From NCBI RefSeq assembly GCF_041435115.1, contig NZ_CP108046.1:9610001-9674000 (forward strand): 64,000 nucleotides of DNA. The letters are read 5' to 3'. The notes beneath the pieces are model-generated. The model was not told where the DNA came from, made no database searches, and was given only the letters and a program-made list of their open reading frames with translations. The stretch is from Streptomyces sp. NBC_00289 (lineage in GTDB: Bacteria; Actinomycetota; Actinomycetes; Streptomycetales; Streptomycetaceae). The translations under genes and the position numbers were made by a program. Of the stretch, positions 33,934-42,534 are shown one piece after another. Numbering within the stretch: position 1 is the stretch's first letter; each line of letters opens with the position of its first letter.

Positions 33934-35133
33934 ATGAGTGAGAATGCCGCGATGCCCGTCGGTGACGCCGGCGAGCAGCCGGATCAGCCGTGGAACCGCC
34001 GGCGGTTGCGCAGCACCAACGAGCGCCTGCTCCTGGACCGGCTGCGTTCCACCGGCGCCGCTTCGCGCGCGCAACTCGCCCGGGAGACGGGCCTGTCGAA
34101 GCCGACGGTCTCCAGCGCACTGGCGGCCCTGGCCGAGGCCGGCCTGGTCCACGAGGTCGGCACGCACGCGCCGGAGCGCGGCCGGGTCGCCGTCCTGTAC
34201 GCCCCGGACCCCTCCGCCGGGTACGCGCTGGGCATAGACATCGGACGCGGCTGGCTGCGCGTGGCGCTCGCCAACCTGGACGGCGAGCTGGTCGCCCGCG
34301 CGGACGTGCGCAACCGGGCGCGCTCATCCGGAGCCCTGGCCGACCTGGTGGTCACCACGGCCCGGCAGGTCGTCGGGAACTCCGGCGTCGGCCACGACGA
34401 GGTGGCGCACGCCGTGGTGGGCACGCCGGGCGTGTACGACGCGGAGCGGCGGCGGGTGCGGTACGCGATGCATCTGCCTGGCTGGGGGCGGGCCGGGCTG
34501 GTCGACCGGATGCGCGAGGAGCTGGGCGTCCCGCTGGAGGTCCACAACGACGCCAATCTGGCGGCGCTCGGCGAGTACACCTACGGCATCGGAGCGGGCA
34601 CCCGGCTCTTCGCGTACATCATGATCGGCACCGGGCTCGGCATGGGGGTGGTCAGCGAGGGCCGGCTGTTCACCGGGGCGCACGGCGGTGCCGGGGAGAT
34701 CGGGTTCCTGCCGTGGCCCGGGCAGCAGCGGCCCCAGACGCTGGAGGACGCCGTCTCGGGGGTGGCGGTCGTCGAGTCGGCACGGAGGTTCGGGATGACC
34801 GGGCAGCTCACCGCCAAGGCGGTCTTCGACGCGGCCCGGCAGGGAAATCCCGCTGCGGTCAAGGCGGTCGGGCTGGAGAGCGAGCGGATCGCGCACACGG
34901 TCGCGGCGGCCGCGGCGGTGCTCGACCCGGATCTCGTGGTCCTGGGCGGCGGCGTGGGCCACAGCGTGGACCTGCTGCTGAGCCCGGTACGGGAGCACCT
35001 GCGCGCGCTCACACCCCTGCGGCCGAAGATCGTGCCCAGCCGGCTCGGTGAGGACGCGGTGCTCCTGGGCGCGGTGGCCACCGCCCTGGGAACAGCGCGG
35101 GACGTGGTGTTCGACCGCCGGTCGGCGTCCTGA
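33934..35133 (+). CDS. ROK family transcriptional repressor
   Basis: A 399-residue ROK protein of the NagC/XylR type. The N-terminal winged HTH (about 28-85) has ARETGLSKPTVSSALAALAEAGLV. The C-terminal ROK sugar-kinase-like domain follows (about 100-390). It has the phosphate-binding type block LGIDIGRGWLRVALANLDG, the VHNDANLAALGEY motif and the GTGLGMGVVSEGRLFTGAHG block. The zinc site normally with three or four Cys is not evident here (GAGEIGFLPWPG follows), as in several actinobacterial ROK regulators. The inducer is probably an amino sugar or chito-oligosaccharide. It faces the exo-glucosaminidase gene 130 bp downstream. Confidence 0.9.
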   Translation: MSENAAMPVGDAGEQPDQPWNRRRLRSTNERLLLDRLRSTGAASRAQLARETGLSKPTVSSALAALAEAGLVHEVGTHAPERGRVAVLYAPDPSAGYALGIDIGRGWLRVALANLDGELVARADVRNRARSSGALADLVVTTARQVVGNSGVGHDEVAHAVVGTPGVYDAERRRVRYAMHLPGWGRAGLVDRMREELGVPLEVHNDANLAALGEYTYGIGAGTRLFAYIMIGTGLGMGVVSEGRLFTGAHGGAGEIGFLPWPGQQRPQTLEDAVSGVAVVESARRFGMTGQLTAKAVFDAARQGNPAAVKAVGLESERIAHTVAAAAAVLDPDLVVLGGGVGHSVDLLLSPVREHLRALTPLRPKIVPSRLGEDAVLLGAVATALGTARDVVFDRRSAS

Positions 35134-35195
35134 CCAACGCGCTCAGCGGCAACGGTGATTGACACGTCTTGCCGCGGCCCCTAGCTTAAGGGCTC

Positions 35196-35216
35196 AGTTA
35201 GTAAAGGTTCCTAACT
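35196..35216. promoter_or_regulatory. Predicted ROK operator, site 2
   Basis: Inverted repeat AGTTAG - TAAAGGTTC - CTAACT, 47 bases ahead of the GH2 start codon. Read in reverse it is AGTTAGGAACCTTTACTAACT, which aligns with the site at 33892-33910. It is probably the repression site for the glucosaminidase. Confidence 0.6.
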
Positions 35217-35263
35217 TGCAGTGCCGTAGCGCGGATGCTCCCCCACCTCCCTAGGAGACAGAC

Positions 35264-37984
35264 GTGTTTTACCGCCCTGTCATCAGACGCCGCCTCGCCA
35301 CGGCCGCCGTCGCCCTGGGCCTGCTCTGCACGCTTTCCACGAGCGCGTGGGCCGGCGCCCCTGCCCCTTCGCCGCCCCGTGTCCACGCGCAGACCACGAC
35401 CGTCACCTCCCGCGCCGGCAGCACCACGGCGCTCTCCGGCTACACCATCCAGTCGACGGCCAAGGTGACCGACTCGGCCGCGGCGGTCTCCTCACCCGGC
35501 TATCCGGCGGGCGGCTGGTATCCGGCCGGTTCCCGCTCCACGGTGCTCGCCGCGCTGCTGGCGGACGGGAAGTACGCCGACCCGTTCCACTCCACCAACC
35601 AGCAGCAGATCCCCAAGGCCGACTTCCAGGTCCCCTGGTGGTACCGATCGGACTTCACGGTCGCCGACACCGGCGAGCGTACCTATCTGGACTTCAGCGG
35701 CGTGATGTCGGCTGCCGACGTCTACGTCAACGGGCAGCAGGTCGCCAAGGCCGCCGACGTGGCGGGCGCGTACACGCACCACGAGCTGGACGTCACCTCG
35801 CTGGTACGCGCGGGCACCAACACGGTGGCCTTCCGCATCCAGCCCAACAACCCGAACAAGAACCTCACCATGGGCTGGATCGACTGGCTGCAACCGCCGC
35901 CCGACGAGAACATGGGCATCGTCCGAGATGTGCTGGTCCGGCGCGGCGGCCCGGTCGCCCTGCGCGACGCGCACGTCGTCACCGAGCTCGACGTGCCGTC
36001 CCTCTCCGCCGCGGACCTGACGGTCAAGGCCCAGGCCCGCAACGACACTGCTTCCCCCGTCACCGCCACGGTCGCCGGCAGCATCGGCGCGATCTCGTTC
36101 AGCAGGTCCGTCTCCCTTGCCGCGCACGAGGCCAAGACGGTCACCTTCGCCCCGGCCGACGTCCCGGGCCTGCACCTGACCTCGCCGAAGGTGTGGTGGC
36201 CGGCGGGCATGGGCGGACAGCCCCTGTACTCCCTCGACCTCACCGCGTCCGCCGCCGGTACCGTCTCCGACACGGCGCACGAGAGCTTCGGCATCCGAGA
36301 CGTGAAGGCCCCCCTCAACTCCGACGGCGCCCGGCAGTACAGCGTCAACGGGCGCAAGCTGCTCATCAAGGGCGGCGGCTGGTCGCCCGACGAGTTCCTG
36401 CGCTGGGACAGGACGTACGTCGAGGACCGGCTGAAGTACGCACTCGACCTCGGCCTCAACACCATCCGCCTCGAAGGGCACATCGAGCCGGACGAGTTCT
36501 TCGACCTCGCGGACCGCTACGGCATCCTCACGCTGCCCGGCTGGGAGTGCTGCGACAAGTGGGAGGGGAACGTCAACGGCGGCGAGCCGGGCGACAAGTG
36601 GACCGCCGCCGACCACCCGCTCGCCAAGGCGTCGATGGCCGCCGAGGCGGCCCGGCTGCGCGACCACCCCAGCGTCATCTCCTTCCTCATCGGCAGCGAC
36701 TTCGCGCCCGACGCGACGATCGAGAAGAACTACCTCGACGCGCTGAAGGCCGCCGACTGGCCCACCCCCGTCGTGGCGGCCGCATCCGACAAGTCCTCGC
36801 CGGTCAGCGGCAGTTCGGGCATGAAGATGTCCGGCCCGTACGACTGGATCCCGCCGGGCTACTGGTACGCCAAGCGCGAGGGCGGCGCCACCGGCTTCAA
36901 CTCCGAGACCAGCGCGGGCCCCGACATCCCGACACTCGACACCCTGCGCCGCATGATGAGCCAGACAGAACTCGACACCCTCTGGAAAAGCCCGAGTTCC
37001 AAGCAGTACCACCGATCGCCGTCGTCGACCTTCAGCACCCTGAAGCTCTACGACGACGCGCTGACCGGACGCTACGGCGCACCCACCAGCCTCACCGACT
37101 ACGTTCGCAAGGCGCAGCTCGCCCAGTACGAGAACGTCCGCGCCCAGTTCGAGGCGTACGGACGCAACGCCACCGACTCCACCAAGCCCTCGACGGGAGT
37201 CGTCTACTGGATGTTCAACAGCGGCTGGACCTCGCTCCACTGGCAGCTGATGGACCGCTACCTCGACCAGGGCGGCGCCTACTTCGGGGCGAAGAAGGCG
37301 AACGAGCCGCTGCACGTCCAGTACTCGTACGACAACCGGTCGGTCGTCGTGGTGAACAACCGCCACGCCCCGGCGTCCGGTCTCACCGCACGGACCACAC
37401 TCTTCAACCCCGACGGCACCCAGAAGTACGACAAGACCGTCACCGGTGTGACGGTGGGCGGCGACGGCGCGCGCAGCACCGCACTCACCCTGCCCTCGTC
37501 GGTGAGCGGTCTGTCGACGACCTACCTCGCGCGCCTGATCCTGAGCGACTCCGCAGGCAAGGAGGTGAGCCGCAACGTCTACTGGCTCTCCACCAAGCCG
37601 GACACCCTCGACTGGGACAACACCGACTGGTACTACACGCCGACGACCACCTACGCCGACCTGAAGGGACTGGGCACCATGGCGCAGGCTCCGGTGTCGG
37701 CGACGGCATCGACCACCTCGTCGGGTGACACCTCGACCACGACCGTCACCGTGCGCAACACGGACGGTGGCAGGACGCCGTCGCTGCTCACGGACGTACA
37801 CCTGGTGGACACGGCCGGGAAGCCGGTGCTGCCGGTGCAGTGGTCCGACAACGAGGTCAGCCTCTGGCCCGGCGAGTCGCTCACGTTGACAGCCACGTAC
37901 CGGACAGCCGATCTGCACGGTTCTGCGCCACGGGTGCGGGTCTCCGGGTGGAACACACCGGAGCGGACACTGCCGGCGTCCTGA
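35264..37984 (+). CDS. csxA: Secreted GH2 exo-beta-D-glucosaminidase (CsxA type)
   Basis: A 906-residue secreted enzyme. Signal peptide ends about residue 30 (STSAWA). GH2 layout: sugar-binding jelly roll (about 60-220), Ig-like domain, TIM barrel (about 340-640), then two beta-sandwich domains. It belongs to the chitosan-directed subfamily. The usual GH2 Asn-Glu is replaced by Ser-Asp in LIGSDFAPD (Asp479, acid/base), with the nucleophile Glu548 in GFNSETSAGPDIPT. CsxA-type enzymes remove glucosamine units from the non-reducing end of chitosan. ATG at 35264 with a GGAG site. Followed by a strong terminator at 37990. Probably repressed by the adjacent ROK protein until chito-oligosaccharides are present. 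Confidence 0.9.
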   Translation: MFYRPVIRRRLATAAVALGLLCTLSTSAWAGAPAPSPPRVHAQTTTVTSRAGSTTALSGYTIQSTAKVTDSAAAVSSPGYPAGGWYPAGSRSTVLAALLADGKYADPFHSTNQQQIPKADFQVPWWYRSDFTVADTGERTYLDFSGVMSAADVYVNGQQVAKAADVAGAYTHHELDVTSLVRAGTNTVAFRIQPNNPNKNLTMGWIDWLQPPPDENMGIVRDVLVRRGGPVALRDAHVVTELDVPSLSAADLTVKAQARNDTASPVTATVAGSIGAISFSRSVSLAAHEAKTVTFAPADVPGLHLTSPKVWWPAGMGGQPLYSLDLTASAAGTVSDTAHESFGIRDVKAPLNSDGARQYSVNGRKLLIKGGGWSPDEFLRWDRTYVEDRLKYALDLGLNTIRLEGHIEPDEFFDLADRYGILTLPGWECCDKWEGNVNGGEPGDKWTAADHPLAKASMAAEAARLRDHPSVISFLIGSDFAPDATIEKNYLDALKAADWPTPVVAAASDKSSPVSGSSGMKMSGPYDWIPPGYWYAKREGGATGFNSETSAGPDIPTLDTLRRMMSQTELDTLWKSPSSKQYHRSPSSTFSTLKLYDDALTGRYGAPTSLTDYVRKAQLAQYENVRAQFEAYGRNATDSTKPSTGVVYWMFNSGWTSLHWQLMDRYLDQGGAYFGAKKANEPLHVQYSYDNRSVVVVNNRHAPASGLTARTTLFNPDGTQKYDKTVTGVTVGGDGARSTALTLPSSVSGLSTTYLARLILSDSAGKEVSRNVYWLSTKPDTLDWDNTDWYYTPTTTYADLKGLGTMAQAPVSATASTTSSGDTSTTTVTVRNTDGGRTPSLLTDVHLVDTAGKPVLPVQWSDNEVSLWPGESLTLTATYRTADLHGSAPRVRVSGWNTPERTLPAS

Positions 37985-37989
37985 CCCGA

Positions 37990-38018
37990 CGGGGGTGGGC
38001 CGGACCGGCCCGCCCCCG
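37990..38018. terminator. Terminator after GH2 gene
   Basis: A 12-bp stem CGGGGGTGGGCC / GGCCCGCCCCCG (one G-T pair) with a GGACC loop, six bases past the stop at 37984. No T tract. Confidence 0.75.
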
Positions 38019-38119
38019 GACGTGCACCTTTGAGCGCATCCTGCTCGAGCAAGTCCCGCGGGCTTCGCCGGTCGGCAGGGCGATGTCGGTTGCCGTCGCC
38101 CGCGTGGTGCCGGCGGCGG

Positions 38120-38635
38120 TCACTGGTCGGCCCACAGCTGCGCGGTATCGCTGGACTGCTTGATCACACAGTCCTCCTCCGGGGGAGCCTGCCACACCTG
38201 GATCAGCAGGGCCTCGGTCGGGCCGCTGTCGTCACGCGGGTCGCCGTCATCACGGTTACGGGCCGACACCCGTATCCGGTAACTGCCGGGGCCCGGCATC
38301 ACCAGCTGCTGCGCCGGGTCCTCCCCGTCCCCGGTCGTGCCGAAGTCCAGCATCAGGGACTGCCAGTCGACGGGCACTTCGGCGATGTCCTGCCAGGCTT
38401 CCAGATCAGTGATGCCCAGGGGTGGACGTTCGTCCCACAGCTGGGCGATGACGTGGACGGTGGCGACCTCCTGCCCGCAGGCGACGCGCACCGCGTCCCC
38501 GGACGGGGCAGCGGCGATCAGGCCGCCGACCCACTGTTCGGGCTCGTAGTCGGTGGACAGGTCCGCGCCCAGCAGGTCCACGGTGCTGGCGTCGATGTGG
38601 ACCTGGCTGGACGTCTGGCGTACGAGGCCGGCCAT
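38120..38635 (-). CDS. Hypothetical protein, possible ComJ-like nuclease inhibitor
   Basis: A 171-residue soluble protein without signal peptide. It is beta-rich: an N-terminal block (SSQVHIDASTVDLLGAD), then GLIAAAPSGDAVRVACG, AEVPVDWQSLMLDFG and GPGSYRIRVSARNRD, ending LLIQVWQAPPEED. The order and spacing resemble the Bacillus ComJ/Nin inhibitor of the NucA nuclease (GlyTyrAla-type first block, VPF block, GDYQL block, final VWxxP). It lies 85 bp downstream of a secreted NucA/NucB-type nuclease on the same strand. The assignment is inference from pattern and position; no direct family match is certain. Confidence 0.45.
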   Translation of the reverse strand: MAGLVRQTSSQVHIDASTVDLLGADLSTDYEPEQWVGGLIAAAPSGDAVRVACGQEVATVHVIAQLWDERPPLGITDLEAWQDIAEVPVDWQSLMLDFGTTGDGEDPAQQLVMPGPGSYRIRVSARNRDDGDPRDDSGPTEALLIQVWQAPPEEDCVIKQSSDTAQLWADQ

Positions 38636-38720
38636 GCGGATGATCCTCTCGTCAAGCGGGCGCGCGCCCGGTCTCCAGGATGGGAGGCCGGGCGCGCGGG
38701 TGCTACAGGTGGGGCCTGAT

Positions 38721-39860
38721 TCAGGATTCGACGCCGCAGCCGACGGGGCCGCGCAGCTGGTCCAGCTTCTGCGGGGTCAGCGTCGCCGGGACGTTGATCA
38801 CCGCGACGTAGAACGGGTCGTTCTCCAGGACACGCTGCCCGTTCAGCGACGCCTTGCGGTAGCTGCCCTCACGGCTGTTGTCGCGGCTGTGCAGGAACTC
38901 GCAGGAGTAGTCCGAGTTGCGGCTGGCGCCCTCGTAGGACTGGGCGAAGGGGTACTCGTCACAGGCCAGTCCCGCCCCCGGCGGCCGGGGCACGTCAGGG
39001 CCGCACGCGGTCCGCCGGTTGTCCGCGATCAGCGACTGGTCGAAGGTCCGGTGCAGCGGATACCGGGTGCCCTTGACGCCCCAGGGTTGGGCCAGGTTCT
39101 TCTGCGCCCACAGCACGTGCCAGCCCACGCTGTCCACGCGCCAGTCGGTGACGTCGATCTGCCACAGCGCGGGGACGTCGGGGTAGACACAGCCGCCGGT
39201 GCCGACGGGGGTGATGCGCGGGGTGTTGTCGCAGCGCGGGCGGAAGGTTTCGCCGAGGTAGGCGCTACCGTCGTCGAAGCCCGGCGCCGAGAAGTCCCCG
39301 TAGGGAACGATGCTGTCGTTGACCAGGCTCCGGCCCGGCGACGACAACGTGAAGTCGAACGTCTGGGTGACGTACGGGATCAGGATGCGGGTGAGCGCCG
39401 TCGATGCCGTGGCGTGCCCGGTCTGGTACTTGACCGTGGCAGACACCTCGGCGGCGGACGGTGTCGTCGGATTGGTCAGCTTCAACTCGACCCGCTGCTC
39501 CCACTGGTAGCGGTTTCGGGTGTCCAGCTGCGCGGTCGCCTTGCTGTGCAGGACCGCGGATCCGGCGGGCGCACCGTCGACCAGGAACTCCACCGGGATA
39601 CGGTAGTTGGAGCAGGACGATGTGCGGTCGTGGACGGAGGTGCCCTCGGCGCAGTCGACAGCCTTGACCCCCGGCGCCGCCGCCGCTTTGACGGTCTTCA
39701 ATTTCTCCGGTGTGCCGAGCACGATCCGCGTGCCGGACTGCTTGTCCATGGCGGGCTGGTGGCTGTCGGCATGCGCCTGGCCGACAAAGCTGACGGGTAC
39801 CAGCAGGGCCGCGCCGATCGCGGCCAGCAGGATCCGCCCCCGTGATGATCTGTTGCGCAT
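38721..39860 (-). CDS. Secreted NucA/NucB-type deoxyribonuclease
   Basis: 379 residues from the ATG at 39860, which has a GGAGAGGAAG site; the frame opens earlier but without support. Signal peptide about 1-31 (ends GQAHA). A long beta-rich region (about 60-270) precedes the catalytic domain. The NucA/NucB motif is CDEYPFAQSYEGA with Cys300-Asp301-Glu302-Tyr303, followed by NSDYSCEFLHSRDN and NGQRVLENDPFYV. Such nucleases cut DNA outside the cell for nutrition or competition. The neighbouring cytosolic protein may protect the cell. Confidence 0.85.
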   Translation of the reverse strand: MRNRSSRGRILLAAIGAALLVPVSFVGQAHADSHQPAMDKQSGTRIVLGTPEKLKTVKAAAAPGVKAVDCAEGTSVHDRTSSCSNYRIPVEFLVDGAPAGSAVLHSKATAQLDTRNRYQWEQRVELKLTNPTTPSAAEVSATVKYQTGHATASTALTRILIPYVTQTFDFTLSSPGRSLVNDSIVPYGDFSAPGFDDGSAYLGETFRPRCDNTPRITPVGTGGCVYPDVPALWQIDVTDWRVDSVGWHVLWAQKNLAQPWGVKGTRYPLHRTFDQSLIADNRRTACGPDVPRPPGAGLACDEYPFAQSYEGASRNSDYSCEFLHSRDNSREGSYRKASLNGQRVLENDPFYVAVINVPATLTPQKLDQLRGPVGCGVES

Positions 39861-40298
39861 AGCGGTGTGCTTCCTCTCCTCAGTCGGATGGGACGCGAAC
39901 GCAAGCCGACCACTGCGCCATGCACAGGTCAACCGCGTCCTGCCCAACTGGCCTGAAGCGGCGCATAGTTCACACAGGTCCCACAGATACGGAAGCCGGG
40001 CCTACACCCCGGTCGTACGCCTGCGAAACCGGCAACGGCCACCCCCCTCGCCTCGCCCGGCGCAGCCGGCCCGCGCTCGGTAAACGGCGCGGGCTGTATG
40101 CGGGAAGAGGCGCGCGAGCAGACGCGTCAGGTCACGGAGCGGACACGGGACTGCGGCCGGGACCCTCGCGGACGAGGCACGGCAGCGCACCGGGCCGAGC
40201 TCCCGCGTCGGGCACAACTCCGCCCGCTTGAAGGCGTGGAAGGCGCACCGGAACTGCGATGTGGATGTCTGCGGCGACTCGCGTGAGATCATCCGTCC
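39861..40298. other. Intergenic region without recognisable gene
   Basis: Holds the promoter of the nuclease gene (not clearly identified). Only short shadow frames are open. No repeat or RNA gene seen. Confidence 0.45.
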
Positions 40299-40586
40299 AT
40301 GACCAGCGACCTGGAAGTGAGTGCTCTGGCGATCAACGTCACGATCCCGCAGGAGCTCCGCTGGACGGACACTCGACGCGGTGAAGTGTTCGAACTGACC
40401 ACGCTCAATATCCGCCTTCTCCCGGACGGTCACCTCGCTACGAAGGCCTACGGGCGACCAGTCGGCGGGGGCCGGGGCGCATATGTCTCGTTCCCCGTCC
40501 CCGACAAACCAGAGCTGGCGGCTCTGGTCGTCGGCGCTGCCGGCCGCGCGGGGGCATTGTGGGCCGCCCATCGAGGTCTCGGTTGA
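40299..40586 (+). CDS. Small hypothetical protein
   Basis: A 95-residue protein. Residues 1-60 look like a compact beta-sheet domain (ALAINVTIPQELRWTD; LNIRLLPDGHLATKAYGRP), then YVSFPVPDKPEL and a short helical end. No signal peptide, no known family recognised. It starts with ATG at 40299 without a strong ribosome-binding site and may be a remnant of a longer gene. Confidence 0.5.
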   Translation: MTSDLEVSALAINVTIPQELRWTDTRRGEVFELTTLNIRLLPDGHLATKAYGRPVGGGRGAYVSFPVPDKPELAALVVGAAGRAGALWAAHRGLG

Positions 40587-41181
40587 GGCGATCGGGGCGT
40601 CCTGGGCCGACTGCACGACATGGTGGGCACGTCGTTGCGATCGACGCCGGAGCGGTGGTTGCCCTCGCCGGCCTGCTTCTCGTCGGGTAGGCGGCGGCGG
40701 TGTCGATCGGCGACAGCCGCCCTGGAGCGCCCCCGGTTGTCACCGCGTTCGACGATCTCCTCCGGTGGGCGCTGGCAGGCGCCCAGCTCAGGGCGGGCAG
40801 CTTGATGCCGCCGGTTCAGCCTGAGCTGCGGGCTGTCCGGTCGAGCGAGCTGGTTCCTCTGTGCGGGTGGTGTGCCGGACATCCCGGTCGTGCCGCGAGG
40901 AATACGGAGGCGCTGCCGGGCTCGGCGGTGTAGATGGTCAGGCGTGCATCACGTAGGTGGACAGGACATGGGCAGGTCCTGTGGGTGGTACGTGAGCTCC
41001 AGCAAGGCGGCATCGGGCTACGAAGACGGTAGTGGGGGCGGACCACGAGCGGAAGGAAACGCACTGCGATGCAAGGAGAACTCAGGCAAGGTGCCGACGG
41101 GCGGAAACGCGCGGCGGACGCCCTCACTTTGGGCCCGGATGTCAGGCACGCCGGCACCCACGTCGAAGGGGCGGTGCGATC
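40587..41181. other. Intergenic region with trace of an MmyB-type regulator
   Basis: No complete gene. On the minus strand, 40950-40906 reads DARLTIYTAEPGSAS, which matches the conserved C-terminal block of MmyB-like regulators (compare VVYQAEPGSASQQAL in the regulator at 17190). Surrounding frames are disrupted. Since such regulators are usually divergent from an SDR, and an SDR starts at 41182, this may be the last trace of its old regulator. Confidence 0.4.
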
Positions 41182-41907
41182 GTGAGTCGGATCCTGGTGA
41201 CCGGGTCAGCCGACGGCCTTGGGCAGCGCGCGGCGGACTCCCTGTTGTCCGCAGGGCACGAGGTGGTGGTGCACGCCCGGAACGATGAGCGCGCGAGGAA
41301 CCTCGACCCACTGGTCGACCGGGGAGCGCGTCTCGTGGTCGGCGACTTCACGGAGCGCGACGCCGTACGGCGCATCGCCGCGGAGCTGAACGACACAGAG
41401 CCGCTCGACGCGGTCATCCACAACGCCGGTGTGTGGAGTGGGCCGGCGGTCATGCCGGTCAACGTCATCGCGCCCTACCTGCTCACGGCGTTGCTGCGCG
41501 GGCCACGCCGACTCGTGTATCTGAGCAGCGGTTCTCATCTCGGTGGGCGCCCCTTGCTCGACGGGGTCGACTGGCGGGGCGAGAGCGCAGGGTCGTACTC
41601 CGACAGCAAGCTGTTCGTCACGACGCTCACGGCCGCGGTGGCCCGCCTGCGTCCCGGAACGCTGAGCAACGCCGTGGATCCGGGCTGGGTGCCGACGAAG
41701 ATGGGCGGAGCGGGCGCGCCGGACGATCTGGAACTCGGCCACCGCACGCAGGAGTGGCTCGCCTCCAGCGACGAACCCGAGGCCCTGACCACCGGCGGGT
41801 ACTGGTACCACCGCCAGCGGACGGAGCCGCATCACTCAGTCCACGACGAAGCGTTCCAGGACCGCCTCCTGCAGGCACTGACCGAGGAGACCGGCACCGC
41901 ACTCTGA
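41182..41907 (+). CDS. SDR family oxidoreductase
   Basis: 241 residues from the GTG at 41182 (GAAGGGG site at 41165). Rossmann start SRILVTGSADGLG (TGxxxGxG), NNAG equivalent HNAGVWSG, serine in YLSSGSHLGG, and catalytic Tyr/Lys in SGSYSDSKLFV (YxxxK). The C-terminal part with GGYWYHRQRTEPHHS is typical of a subfamily that ends in a Trp/His-rich tail. NADP-type reductase of unknown substrate. A strong terminator follows at 41929. Confidence 0.88.
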   Translation: MSRILVTGSADGLGQRAADSLLSAGHEVVVHARNDERARNLDPLVDRGARLVVGDFTERDAVRRIAAELNDTEPLDAVIHNAGVWSGPAVMPVNVIAPYLLTALLRGPRRLVYLSSGSHLGGRPLLDGVDWRGESAGSYSDSKLFVTTLTAAVARLRPGTLSNAVDPGWVPTKMGGAGAPDDLELGHRTQEWLASSDEPEALTTGGYWYHRQRTEPHHSVHDEAFQDRLLQALTEETGTAL

Positions 41908-41928
41908 GCCGTCACCCTCCACGACACC

Positions 41929-41962
41929 GAGGGGCTCCACGTCGAAACGCGTGGAGCCCCTC
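41929..41962. terminator. Bidirectional terminator
   Basis: A 13-bp perfect stem GAGGGGCTCCACG / CGTGGAGCCCCTC with an 8-nt loop TCGAAACG, between convergent genes ending at 41907 and 42052. Confidence 0.85.
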
Positions 41963-42051
41963 AACGCACGGCGCCTGCCGATGTCCGCCGACGAACGCCC
42001 CAAGCCGTGGTACCGCCCAGACCGCGGCTATGAGGCGTACGCGCTGATGTC

Positions 42052-42492
42052 TCAGTCCTGGGAGGGGATGTCCAGGGCGGTCCCGTACAGGCGGGACACC
42101 CGGATCAGGATGACCACGCGCCGGTCGGGCAGCGGCTGCTCGCCGGGGGCCGCCGCGTCGTCCGGGTCCACGATCTCCGCCTCGCCCTCCGCCACGGCGA
42201 ACGACCAGACGTCCGGACCGCTGACGTGCAGCGAGGTGTGCGGGTCGCGGCGTAACTGGCGGACCTTGAGGCGGTCGGCGGTGGAGGAGACCCGCAGTAC
42301 GCGCTCCTGCGCGTTCCAGTCGTAGAGGACGGTCGACAGGTGCGGGTGGCCGGTGCTCCTGACGCTCGCGAGTACGCCGAACTGCTGCTGCCGCAGCAGC
42401 TGGGAGAGCTCCTGGTCGGTGAGCGCCCGGGGAGCCGGACCGTCGTTCCTGGTGGTGCCGGTGGTGTTTTCGGTGGCGGTGTTCTCGCTCAT
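42052..42492 (-). CDS. PPOX-class flavin/F420-dependent oxidoreductase
   Basis: A 146-residue split-barrel protein of the pyridoxamine-phosphate-oxidase-like superfamily. Conserved blocks: QQFGVLASVRSTGHPHLSTV, VLYDW, VLRVSSTADRLKVRQL and an end with RVSRLYGTAL. Many actinobacterial members use cofactor F420; the N-terminal 20 residues are disordered. It lies 43 bp downstream of the MFS exporter, so probably in one operon with it and controlled with it by the MarR protein upstream. Confidence 0.85.
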   Translation of the reverse strand: MSENTATENTTGTTRNDGPAPRALTDQELSQLLRQQQFGVLASVRSTGHPHLSTVLYDWNAQERVLRVSSTADRLKVRQLRRDPHTSLHVSGPDVWSFAVAEGEAEIVDPDDAAAPGEQPLPDRRVVILIRVSRLYGTALDIPSQD

Positions 42493-42534
42493 GGGGGTCA
42501 GCCGTTCAGTGGTCGGGATGGGGTGGAGGGCGGG

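Noticed and set aside
35492..37918. 808-codon minus-strand open frame
   Set aside because: Antisense shadow of the GH2 enzyme, no recognisable domain.
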